Position numbers and translations under genes: made by a program. DNA of 64,000 nt from Hydractinia symbiolongicarpus (taxonomy: Eukaryota > Cnidaria > Hydrozoa > Anthoathecata > Hydractiniidae): positions 21,392,501 to 21,456,500 of the forward strand of contig NC_079880.1 of the NCBI RefSeq assembly GCF_029227915.1. Reading direction: 5' to 3'. Positions 35,700 to 47,900 of the stretch are shown here, in pieces; within the stretch, counting starts at the first letter, position 1; each line of letters starts with the position of its first letter. A model generated the notes under the pieces. That model was not told the origin of the DNA and searched no databases. It saw only the letters and a list, made by a program, of their open reading frames with translations.

Positions 35700-36330
35700 A
35701 TTTTATGCATACACTCGTATTCAATGTAGGCAATTGTATTTGTAGGGAATGTAGGCGCTCGTTTATAATGCAAACACTCGTATTAGTTTTAATGCAAACA
35801 CTCGTATATAGCTAATGCAGACACTCGTATATAGCTAATGCAGACACCCGTGTATAATGCAAACACTTGTGTATAATGGAAACACTGTCGTATATGGCTA
35901 TTGCAAACACTCGTATATAGCTAATGCAGACACTCGTATATAGCTAATGCAGACACCCGTGTATAATGCAAACACTTGTGTATAATGGAAACACTGTCGT
36001 ATATGGCTAATGCAAACACTCGTATATAGCTCATGCAGACACTCGTATATAGCTAATGCAGACACCCGTGTATAATGCCAACACTTGTGTATAATGGAAA
36101 CACTGTCGTATATGGCTAATGCAGACACTCGTATATAGCTAATGCAGACACTCGTATATAGCTAATGCAGATACTCATTTATAATGCAAACACTCGTATA
36201 TAAGAAGACACTCGTATTTGCTACAGACACTCGTATTTGTTGCAGCCATTGATATTCGTTGCAGCCACTCGTGTTCGTTACAGGCACTCGTATTCGTTGC
36301 AGACACTCGTATGTAGAACCTCGTATTTCA
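35700..36330. repeat. Minisatellite with ~24-bp monomers and a 109-bp higher-order unit
   Basis: Monomers of the type ACTCGTATATAGCTAATGCAG repeat with variants. A composite of several monomers repeats every 109 bp: ACACTGTCGTATATGGCTA anchors at 35882, 35991 and 36100. Decayed monomers (CACTCGTATTCGTTGCAG, CACTCGTATTTTATGCAG) scatter on to about 37110, interrupted by the MITE at 36612-36891. Confidence 0.92.
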
Positions 36331-36611
36331 GTGATTCGATTGTATTTAATGTATCCACTTGTATTCAATACAGCCAAATGTATGTGGACAGTTGCAATTA
36401 GTATAGACACTTATCTCTTATTTGTTGCAGTCACTTGAATGCCGTAATTGTATTTGATGAATGAATTTTATTTAATGTTATACTTGTATTCAATGTGTAC
36501 TCTCGTTTTTTATGCAGACATGTACTTTATGTAAACACCTGTATTTTATGCAGGCATTTGTATGTAGTAACTCGTATTCCGTTATTACACCAGTAATTAA
36601 TGTATATACTT

Positions 36612-36891
36612 CAGTGCTTCGAATAAACGCCTGAGGCGGTTATTTAAGTTTTCGATTTTTAGAGGGGCGTTTATTTAAGAGATCTCTACATTTTCTATAT
36701 ACATATCTATATCATCCATATCGTCAATTATATAATGATGTAGTCCAGCGTTGACCTTATCTTCATATTTATTAAGTGAAACAAGCGTCCCTGTAAAGGA
36801 GAAGGCGTTTATTAAAAGGGGCAATTGATGAAAAAACCTTTAAAAGAGGGAAAGGGCGCGAAAAGGAACAGGGCGTTTAACCGAAGCATTG
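36612..36891. mobile_element. MITE with CAGTGCTTCGAATAAACGCC ends
   Basis: The left end CAGTGCTTCGAATAAACGCC and the right end GGCGTTTAACCGAAGCATTG are imperfect inverted repeats. Internal GGGGCGTTTATTTAAGAG motifs resemble the outer MITE at 10476-11642, suggesting a related family. It is inserted inside the decayed minisatellite. Confidence 0.7.
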
Positions 36892-37119
36892 CGGTACTCA
36901 TATTCAAGCAGACAATGTGTGTAAACACTTGTATTTATGTAGACACTTGTGTTATATGTAGATGCTGGTATTTATGTAGACACTCATATTTTATGCAGAA
37001 ACTTGTAACTGTGCGGAATATGTAAACACTCGTATTTTATGCAGGCACTCGTATGTAGGAACTCATATTCAGGGAGAAAACTGTATGTGGACACATGCAT
37101 TTAACACAGAAACTCGTAA

Positions 37120-37539
37120 AACTCTCGCAAAAGTTTGTGTTTTTAACCCTAAGCATATCGGATTTTATATCCTCCATAACTTCTGATAGCTAAAGCTTCC
37201 TAAATGAAATGGAAACACAAAGTAACAGTAGGAACTGGGAAAAACGACTAAGTTGCGGTCACAAACGTGACAAGGGCCTGACAGAGGGCGGTTAAAACTT
37301 CCTTTATACTTGGCTATGACTCGCATCAACTTTCGTCAACTCGCGTCAATATAAAAGCGTAAAAAAGTGCTTAATGTAAAGACAGCAGGTGAAAAAAAAT
37401 TGCCTTCAAATATGCTTCCAAATGTGAAAATCTTTATTTTGAGTACATATCTTAAAGTTTATAAAATAATTCGCAGAAAAAGACAACCGATAAATTCATA
37501 TTCTTGCAGAAAAAAACGAATTCGAGTATATCCATGTCT
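37120..37539. other. Non-coding sequence
   Basis: No gene recognised. Repeats such as TCGCATCAACTTTCGTCAACTCGCGTCAA near 37320 are local. Confidence 0.35.
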
Positions 37540-37890
37540 TTTTAGTAATCGGGGTGATAGCAAGTTCCGAGGTTGATGTAAAGAACGGGATGATATTAAG
37601 GGGTGAGGTTGATATAAAGAACGGGGTGATAATAAGTGCCGAGGTTAGTACAAGGACCGAAGGTGATAATAAATGCCGAGGTTGATGTAAGGATCGGGGT
37701 GATGATAAGTGCCGAGGTTGATATAAAGAACGGGGTGATAAGTGCCGAGGTTGATATAAGGATTGAAGATCACAATGAGAACCACGTGAAATAAAGATCG
37801 GGGTGATAAACACAGCCAAGGTTGATAGAAGGACCGAATATGATAATAAGTACCCCGTGTATTATAGGATCGTAGGTGAGAATAAATGTC
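37540..37890. repeat. Minisatellite, unit ~36 bp
   Basis: Repeated 'GATAATAAGTGCCGAGGTTGATATAAAGAACGGGGT'-type units with substitutions and indels, about ten copies. The period keeps minus-strand frames open, producing spurious repetitive proteins. Confidence 0.88.
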
Positions 37891-38189
37891 GAGATTCTGT
37901 AAATGCAAGTAGTTTGCTCAGATAGTTCCCTGTCGGGCAGGCGAAACAGGGAAGAAACAGTACCTGGTCCTGATGATAAACTGATCATTCTCGTTGTTTG
38001 ATAACCTACACCTATCGTTTTTCTATCGTACTGTTTAATAAAATATTCTTTCTTTAATTGCGTAACGTTAAGCCGCCCTAATTTTTATCGATTTTGCAAG
38101 CGTTGATAATTTGTTTTTTTTATACAAACGGGTTGCTGGAGGAAAAGAAACACAGTAACTCGTTTGCCCACAGGCACTATTTCCGCAAC

Positions 38190-38335
38190 TTTATGCTACT
38201 AGTCAGTAGCCCGTAGATAAATCCACGGGTTATCGTGTCCTTTATCTACCGCATTTCGTGTGTTTCACTACTGCAGTGACCATTTTGCGTGACAGACACA
38301 CTGACGTATACGGGTATTATAATATAGATAAATAA
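38190..38335 (+). repeat. Dispersed repeat copy upstream of the ZnF-YR-SET gene
   Basis: Shares 'GTAGCCCGTAGATAAATCCACGGGT', 'GTCCTTTATCTACCGCATTTCGTG' and 'GTATACGGGTATTATAATATAGA' with 39420-39545. Confidence 0.7.
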
Positions 38336-38959
38336 GTAACAAGAAAAACCCGTTCATTTTTGGGAGTATTCAAAAAATTTCCGCAGATACAATATTTCGA
38401 GAAAGTGACAGAAACTCGCACTTTGTGGAAATTATTTCACGTTGCAATTAAACCTTATCTAGTAAGATTAGCCGTATAAATAAAAATTGGATCCTGGTTG
38501 AGAAAAACAAAAACACAAAATACAGCCTGCAGTTACTATCGCGTAGGAAAATTCACCTGATACTTCCAGTTCACCGAAAACAAAGATGAAAGTTCCATTT
38601 AATTGCTAAGTACAGGTGGCTACGCCTTATGAATTAAATTTACGCATCATTTCCTTCCACCGGTGTTATTACAACTGCTTACTTCAGTAGAACTGTATTT
38701 GTATGAATATGTATTTTTATCTTTATTTTAGAATTTTCGACATGGAAGGTAGAAAGTCTCTCTGCAGAAATACAGTACGGCAATTAGTTTATGTAACAAG
38801 ACTATCAAAACAATAGTTGTTGTAGTTTTACATAGCCAGATGTTAGTAATGTGTATAAAACATAGCCTATTTACCTATTGCTATGTTAAAAAAGAGTTGT
38901 CCGAATTTTTTTTAAAGTTATGGACTTGACTTGATAACAACGGTTTTGTTTATTATTAG

Positions 38960-41900
38960 CCTACCATTCAGAAGTACAGTTCTCACGAGTTTGATAACTT
39001 GAAAGATGCAGTGAGAAAAAAGTCACCGTGCAATGTGTTAGTTGGCGTTATTGAAAAAATAATGGCTTTGAAAAATGTTTTGGTTATTAAAGTAGCTGAT
39101 GGCACTTGTGAAGCATTTGTTCGTGTCCAGGAGTACTGCGACAAATTATCCAAATATATCAGCTCTGGGGATATATTGTACCTAAAAAAAATAACTTTTG
39201 ATGAGGATAAAATGGGAGAATTTGCCAAAAAATCATTGATTTCGAAACATTCAAACATGGTGTTACCATATCCAGAGCATTGTAAGTAACTCTTAGTAAT
39301 TTTATTTTATTTTATTTATTTATCATTTATTCGGCAAAATTAGGTAGGTGCAAGTATTTCTTGTTTATTAACCATTTATAACGATTTTCAAATTTCTTAC
39401 GTTTCAAATTTTTAATTACTACTAGTCGGTAGCCCATGGAAATATCCCGGGTTCGCCCGTCCTTTTTATACAGCATTGCGTCTCGCTAATTGGGCAGCTA
39501 AAATACCATTTTGCGTGACAGACAAACGTATACGGGTATTATAATATAGACTAGTCGTTAAACCGTGGAAAAATCCACGGGGTCGCCCGTCCTTTATATA
39601 TCGCATTTCGTGTTTCCGTAACAAAAAGACAAACAGACGCACGAACACACAGACGGAATACGGCTATTATTAACGAGATAGCCGGTAGCTCGTGGAAAAT
39701 CCACAGGACCGCCCATCCTTTATATATAGCATATTTCGTGTTTCCGTAGCACAACGTTTTTCTCGTGCACAAACAGACAGACGGAATACGGCTATTATTA
39801 AAGAGACTAGTCGTTTACCTGTGGAAGAATCCACGGGGTCGCCCGTCCTTTATATATCGCATTTCGTGTTTCCGTAACAAAAAGACAAACAGACGCTCGA
39901 ACAGACAGACGGAATGCGGCTATTATTAAAGAGATGTGCGGGCATCGTGATCTTAAATTCAGTCGCACGGTAGCACACTTTTAAAAGTCACTTTGTTGGT
40001 GTTGCTAATAATATGATCGATAATTTTCTGGTCGGCGAGAATATGTGTTGATTTCGTCCAAACATTTGTAAGATATCTTTGTATTTCATTGTTACTGGGT
40101 TATCGGTGTCGTAAAGATCTATGTTAAAGTCATCAGTAAAAAAACGAGACTATTCCGTTTTTTAAAAATTTCTGACAGTTTTGGTGCTTAAATTTATTTA
40201 GCTATTCAATTTTTTCACTATCCACAAAGTTCAATTGATAAAATGTCCCTAATTACATGAATTTAAGATAATCTTCCGATGTTACTAGGTCAACGGTGCG
40301 GAGCATGTTTTTTTATGTATCATTATGTCAAAGTTCATATTGTTCAATATAATATAAAATCCATCGAACATTGAAGAAAGTGACTGAGCGTCCTGATGAG
40401 CTGTTTTGAGTTGTGTGATTTATTTTTTCTTTGTGTGTCCAGTAAATGTTTTGATGCGATTGATGAGAACCAGGCCACGGATTTTTCGCTATATCGCCTG
40501 ACAAAATTATGTTAAAAGTTGCTATTGAATTACTGTAATATAAAATGCGTCTGTTTGATCGCTTCAGTGGAGAAAACATGAACATAAAACTTGTCTGTAT
40601 AACCATAAAACTAGGATTAACTCCAAAATTATCACACCACCAAAACAGCATCCAATTGTTACCATACATATATCAAAACAGTCAATAATCCAATAAGCTA
40701 GTTAACACTTTAACAGGTACAACTCGTTTAACATATAATGTTTATGTATCCACTCCACATTTACACGTCTGTTACACATCCGATCATCTCTCGCTCAAAT
40801 TTTATAATGTTTTTAATGTTAACGTTCAAGCTTTTTAACGTATTGGAGACGTGTTTGAAAAATAACTCACAATATTGTCTTTCAACGTTGAAGCTATCCC
40901 ATGAATGTAATGCCTTCTTATTCGCATTATCCTTAACAATAATATGACAATATTTTTTAGGGAAAAAAATGTTTTATTTCGAACATTTGGAGGCACTTCA
41001 TTCGTTTATCTACTGCAATTATAATATTGTTAAAAATACATCTGATAACGACGAAAGCGAATGGAGCATCTTTTCCTTTAGCGAAAAAGGTTAGACTATT
41101 TCATCAAGGTGTAGTATTGTGTTAGTCTGAAATAGAAATTTTTTATCTTTTTTTTTTTAGATCCAGAGTTCATTATCACAATTGCAGTGAGTTAAATTAC
41201 TTTGTACTTTTAACCCTACTGAGCGAAGTTTAGGAAGAGTGGAGGGAGGGGACTTGGAATTCTTTCTGCACATAGCGCTTTATAAGATAGATAAAATGAA
41301 GAAAACTTTAAAGAAGATTTTCTTAACAAAATATTTCTGAGAGAGTCACCCAATTCCAACACTTTGATGCATACCGTAAATGCTCGATTAAGCGCCCCGG
41401 GCGTTTGTTTGAATGTTGGCTTTTAGGGTGGGCTCTAGATGGGCAGTAAGTCAAAAAGCGCTTATAACAAAATATCATTTTTCTGTTATGTTAAAGTCTG
41501 TTTTAAGGAAACTATATTGGTCGCAAAATAAAAAGAACAACGGATATAGATGAAGCAGGTATAAAATAACATGCTTCTGAGCGTAAAGGTTTATGGTTAA
41601 ATTTTCTCTGCGTCAATAAAATGAAAGCGGATTTTTTAAACAAAAAGGTAGACAAACATTTTGACAAATGTTTTATGATGCATTTTAAATTTTAAAAATA
41701 CTTGATTAAGTGCGCTTATTCGGGAGTGGGAGCTTAATTGAACATTTATGGATGCTTAGTAATAGTTATAATGGATAGTTATAATGCGTTTGCTATAAAC
41801 TTTGCAGTCCGATGAAGCGCCAGCGCACATGGAGGAAATGAATTCAATGCAGAAAGATAACCTGGTAAAAAGATTAACTTCTCCATAATATTTTACAGCG

Positions 41901-44900
41901 ATTTACATTTGTGTTCTTATTAATGAATTACTTGTTTTATCACTAGGTTCAAATTCAAGAAGAAGAAAGCACTTCGGAATACGAGCCCAGCTCATTGGAT
42001 AGTGAATCAGGTACAATTAAGCCTGTTAGCCTGTTATTATTATGGGCTAAGATTTTAAATTAAACAAAGTCTGTTAAGTTGTCGGCCGTCCAATGAGCTC
42101 TGACAGGTTTGCGTACTTGTTTTATAGATATTTGTTCTAATTGCGACGAACTTCGAACCTCGACCAACGTTTGCAATGTATTAAGTCCGAAATTGTATTT
42201 AATCTTTTAAACATTCTCTCTTTCCTTGGTTATTTTTCCTTTGCTTTTTTGCATTTAGAAAAAGAAAGAGAAGATCAACATCTTATAATGGTTAGACATT
42301 ATATCACCCTCTCTTTTAATCTATTTTCTGTTAAGCTTTTAGCCGGATTTTGTGTTTCACAAGGGAAATTTACAAATTACCCGGGCATATTATGATCAGA
42401 TACAAAGTTAAGCTAAAAAACTGATAGGGGACCATTTAGTCCATTGTTTTCTACATAGCTTGAACTATTCCTGTCTACACTTTTGTTTTATTGTCTACTG
42501 AAATGTGACTTACTTATTTAGTATCATAAAGCTAAGAAAAGAAAACAGTCTGATGTCAACAAAAACACTGCAACTAACAGAAAGGTACAAATGCAATTCT
42601 TTTCTTGTTATTGTATCTATTCACACAAACATGGTCACTAGTATTTCACATTTTAATCTTTTTTATTAGAATGGAAAAAAGGAGAGTGGGAAGATGGAAA
42701 CATCAGACTCCGAAGAGGACATCTTCTCTCAACGCAAGGTATTATAAAACCATAACGATGTATTATATATTAAATATATATTTTATATATAATAAATTCA
42801 GCTGTTGTGCTCAATATCTGTTGTACAATTTTTCGGATATATAGATTTACTGGTTTTTTAGACAAAGAAACTAAGACAAGCAGAGCAAGCTGCGGAGTAC
42901 CAGCCACAAGACATTATTTGTAAAAAGCGTGAATTTCAACACCGCTTAAAAAAAAGGAATGCCCCTCTTAGAAAAGTGAAAACCGAATTGCAATTGAAGA
43001 AGCAGAGAAAGAAAGTTGAAGAACTCGTTTCCCAACATTTGGGTTCTGCTGATGCTATAACACAGCACTATCATGGTTTACAAAAAAAGTACTATATCTA
43101 CAAGTGTTCTGTCTGTGGGGCGTTTGTGAGCGAAAAATTAAGAAGACACTTACAAGAAAAACATAAATACTCATGGTCGGATGCCAGGCTACAGGAAACA
43201 AAGATGCGTGTATTTTTTCTGTGGTGCAACGCGACAAAACATGAAACACATTTACCGTTGCCGTGTATGGAGTGCAGCGAATGGCATACGAGGTAGAGTT
43301 ATTTTCTAGCTATCGGAGCTCCTCTGGGCATCCTCACCCTTGTCAGGTTTATTAGTAACTCTCTTTTCCTATATTGTATGGCTACGATACTTTGTAGCCT
43401 TTATATTAATCTTCAATTTAATTTAATTTAAAGACGTTTAGTAGTAAAGTAGCAATGTGAAAAAGGCTGTTTTGAACGTTTATTTTTTATTTTTTAATAC
43501 AAATATTTTATTTTTTACCAAAAACTTTCCGTTACTTACTTACTGTTAATTCGTGTAGAGCGACCTAGACGCTGGATACAAATTGTTAACGCCCAATAAG
43601 GCGCATTGTGGCACTTTAGGCGGAGAGGGTGTAGTGGTAGCGCATTTGACTTGTAACCATAAGGTTTAAGGTTTGATTCCTCACTCTGCTCAATTTGAAT
43701 ATACTGTAGTCAGCCCATTTCAGCTTTTTAATGGCCGCTAATTGGCTTGTGTGGCAGGCAAACAAGTTAGAGCAATGCTATACTTATCTCTCGTACTTAG
43801 ATTTCGAAAAGCGAAAACATCTCATTGCTTATACTATATTTTAAGGCTAGATCATCATCTCAAACGTCATCCTTTTCATAAACAGATGTCTATGGAAGAA
43901 ATAAAAGAAACAGTAGAGCAAGCTAGGGCTGAACATTGGAGCAAAGGATTTGGCCAAAATGGCAGTAAAGTACCAAGTGAGGACAAAGTAACAGAAAAGT
44001 TTAAATCTAACCTAAATGTTGAGGCGGATGGCGACGATTTTGTGTCAAGATCACAGCCAGTGCCTTTGCAACATGATCATCCAAGTTTGGACTATATTCC
44101 GTCAGGATCTTGCCGTCTCACTTCGTCCAAACGAAAGGAATGGGGTGTAAAACCTGATGATTTTTTTAGTATTTATTTTTCCACTGCTGATGACTTGCTA
44201 GACAATTTTCAAGAAGAACTGCTACAGTCTGGCCATACAAAAGACAACTCAACTCAACATAGAAACCAAGTTGAATTAATATGGACATCGATAAGCAAAG
44301 ACCTCGTCATGTTTCCTATAAATCCCCTTTCGAACATGCATTTGTTAAGGGATTATTACCATCGGCCTACATTTAAAACTATTGGCAAAAAGGATGGAGT
44401 GCAGGCGAGCACCTTGCGTGCACGTTATGGATCTTTAGGAATGTTTTTACAGTACCTCCGACGTAACGAGATTTTTGCTGGAATGAGCAGATTGCAGCTT
44501 TCCTCTCTTTCACAATCTGCTAATGATTTCAACAAGCAGTTAAACCCGTTGGTGAAGCAGAGAAAGGTCGAAATTAGAAAGAACAAGTGCAAGCAGCTGC
44601 TTCGACCAACGCATTTTATCAAGTATGGTGAGAGCAAATTTGTGCAACATTTGATTTCACAAGTGCAGAAGGGAGTTACAAAGAGGAGCCAATTTACAAG
44701 ATCGTTTGCTATTCAATTTCGTGACTATTTGATCACCAATTTAGTTATTGGAAACGGATTGCGTGCCTCTAACATTATCGAGCTGACAACAAAGGATGTG
44801 GATAATGCTACAGTTGTGGAGGGCTATGAAGGACATAAAGTACTTTCCAACTACAAATACAAGACAAGTACAATTTATGGCGAAAAATTCATCGTCGTAA

Positions 44901-47900
44901 ATGACATGCTCTATTTGCAACTTCAATTTTTCCTTCGCAATTTGAGATCAATAATTTCAAAAAACCCTTCATTAAAAGTTTTTCTTCCTGCCTCTGGAGC
45001 GCCGAAGATGAGCCAAACAAATGTGTCGGCAAGCTTAACGGCAAGTTTTAAACTTGCAAAAGTTTTATTTCAAAATGAATACCAACGCATTTCATGTACA
45101 AGAGTGCGATGTGGTCTGGCAACGTTTGCTTGTAACGATGGCGGCTTTGAATCAGGTTTTTTTGCGAAGCATTTTATGAAAAACAAAGAACAGACGACGG
45201 ACATGCACTACAACTTACTGTCGAATCGCAGACATGCGTTGAATATAGCCATGAAGCTATATGCTTCTTTCAACGGCGTCGATGGAGAGAAAATTACGAT
45301 TGAACCAAAAGATGTCCATGAAATAGCCGATAAGCTTAAAAAATCTTCCGGGAATCTGAACAAAGAACAGATACTTCGCTGGTTAAAAAGTAACGATCCA
45401 CATGTCACCAAAAGCGAGTTGGCTGATTTCGAGGAAATGTTAGCTGAGTGTGATCAAAAACCAAGCGGAAATACTTCAAGTTTCTATGGTGCTTCGCAGC
45501 AGGTAAACAATTATTTTAAACGTTATGGTACCTAAAGCCACAAACAAAAACAATAAAAAACAATTATTTTGGCTACTTATTATTTTACTTTTTTTAACTT
45601 TTTTTTAAAGATTTATTTTAACCGACGCAATTGTTTTCAAACAAACTAAAAACTTTTGACTCATAGCTTATTCGCAAAAGTTAAAAAAGTGAAGTACAAT
45701 ACAGTTTAAATGAATTTCCTTAGGAGAAAGATATTGATTTTATTTCCGTTGCTAACTTGGATGGTACTACCACAGAAAACGAAAAGGTTTGTTTTTACTT
45801 AACATACAAGATAACTAGCTGATAAACAGTGGTAATAAAACTATCATGATCTTCATATAAACTTTAGCTAAGTAGCGAGCGCAGCTCTGAAGATGGCGAC
45901 AGTGATAGCGAGAATGAAAGTTTTGTTAATTCCCACGATGGCAGCTTAGAGGTATAGTCCGCAAACTACATTCTTTTAAAACAAGTTTATATGTTTTGGT
46001 TTTACACTTTTAGGCAGGTTAAATATTAGACACGTTTATAATTTACGCATGTACTTATTATAATCTACCCATAGGAGCAGTGGACAGATAAAAATGTTAA
46101 AAACATCAGCAAAAAAGTTTCTACTAGGACGAAGGTATATTTTGCAATATTTGAAAAATATGTTTAAAAGCAAGACTAAACTTCAGATCACGAAGCAAGC
46201 CTTTTGGTTCCAAAGAGGAGTTATTTGAGGCAAAAATATTTTGACGAGTATATAATCGACTTTTTTTCTATTTTAATGAGTAGACTTAGTAATTCGAAAA
46301 TATAGAAATATAAATTTATGAGATCGTTCATGTGAATATCGTAAGCATTCAATAAAAAGTGTTGTTGATTTTTAGGTCGAAATAACATCTGATTCCAGTG
46401 GCTCAGATATAGACTGCGATCATCTACAGGTAAAGTAATATCTTTAAGCAAAATGTCAATGGGTCTTACAGCTTTTTATAAATTTGATTTCGGTCATCAC
46501 TTGGTTGCACACTATCCCTACAAACCCTTGAAACAAACAACATGTATATGTAGTAACCTAGCTTGATAGCACACAAAAGACATATAGACAGCGACATGAT
46601 ATTTTCTTATACTTATCTATGTTATGTTATGTATCTGTCTATGTGTTTATCGTCTGGATTGTTTAGAGTGATATCCAGGACGTTCTGTTTCAATATGACC
46701 AAAGGCGACCAGGAGATCTCATATATGCACGACAAAGTGGTGGAAGGATTGCCTATTTGATGTGTGCTCACTTTTGTGAGCCATTGATTATCCGAAAGCC
46801 ATTTGATAATGAATTTAGTGTCGAAACATTTAAAGATGAAGAAGTGGCTTATTTTATAAGTAAAATTAAGAGCAGTATTTTGCGCAAACATCTGGAAATG
46901 TTTACCCCAACGAGTGTTAAATTTTTCGTACTGGCCCTAAGAAGAAAATATTGGTCTAATGTTAAGCTTAATTTCACAAAATGGAAGAGATTCAGAAAAG
47001 AAGGGTCTAGCATGATTCAAATGTGTAAAGATTAGTAAGTTTGCTGCTACTACTGTTTTTATATACGTTTTCACTCAAAAGCAGCACAGGATGTGCAAAA
47101 ACCTAATCTTGAACCCCTGATAAAGTATATACATATTGGCTTTGTTTGAAAATTCCTTTTTCTTTCTTTCTAGCAATGATTTTTCTGTTACCTCGGTGAG
47201 TGTTTTATATTTATGTTTTACTTTAGAATAAATGGAAAGCCATGTCATACTTTTTAAATTTTTCTGTTCCCGTACAAATTGTTATTGATATGAAGTTTCA
47301 AAGATATTTTAAAGGTCTATCTATATAGAGCTCTCTAGAGAACGAAAAATTATAGTGATAAATACGAGTCAGAAAAATACATAGTTTATGACGGTATGTA
47401 TCTCTTTACGTGTTTTTCTGACAATTCGATATTTAATAGCCTGAGCAAAGAAATAAAGATAATGACCTCCATCACACTAGTCAAACCAGCGATTACAAAG
47501 AAGAGGTAAAACAAATTAATGCTGTTTTGAAAACAGAGCCTGTATGCATTATTACCGACTATCATTATGTATATTTTAGTCAAGTAGCGCCAACCAAGAC
47601 TTATCGCAAAAAGACAATGCCAAATCTGTGGTCTGCGTCAAGCAAACGAAGGTAATTTAGATGCAATGAATTTTGAAAAAAAAATATCATTTAAATAAAA
47701 TCTTACCTAAAAAATCCAAATTATTTTGTGGTTGTAGAACTATGAATTAAGAAAGGCTACCGTCTATGTACCACCAACAGTATGCGACACTCCATCATTT
47801 ATGCATGACGTAAGTGATTTTTTTGTTTGTTTTTATTTGGTTTGGTCTGCGAGCATACTAGATTAAATAGTCAGAATGACTTTTTGAATTTAGCCAAACG

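Noticed and set aside
35898-36410. Repetitive minus-strand proteins of about 80 codons
   Set aside because: Produced by the ~24-bp minisatellite; likewise 37496-37988 (36-bp units) and 7500-7682 (30-bp units).
38742-38830. ATG with 24 codons as the definite first exon of the ZnF-YR-SET gene
   Set aside because: Several donors would fit phase 0 and none is strong, so the start remains open.
42131-42180. Possible extra exon (GAT ATT TGT TCT AAT TGC...) in the ZnF-YR-SET gene after 42010
   Set aside because: It has an acceptor, but no good donor gives the phase needed to join 42259; skipping it joins 42010 to 42259 in perfect phase.
43619-43691. Functional tRNA-Thr
   Set aside because: Poor anticodon stem and short D stem; more like a tRNA-derived relic.
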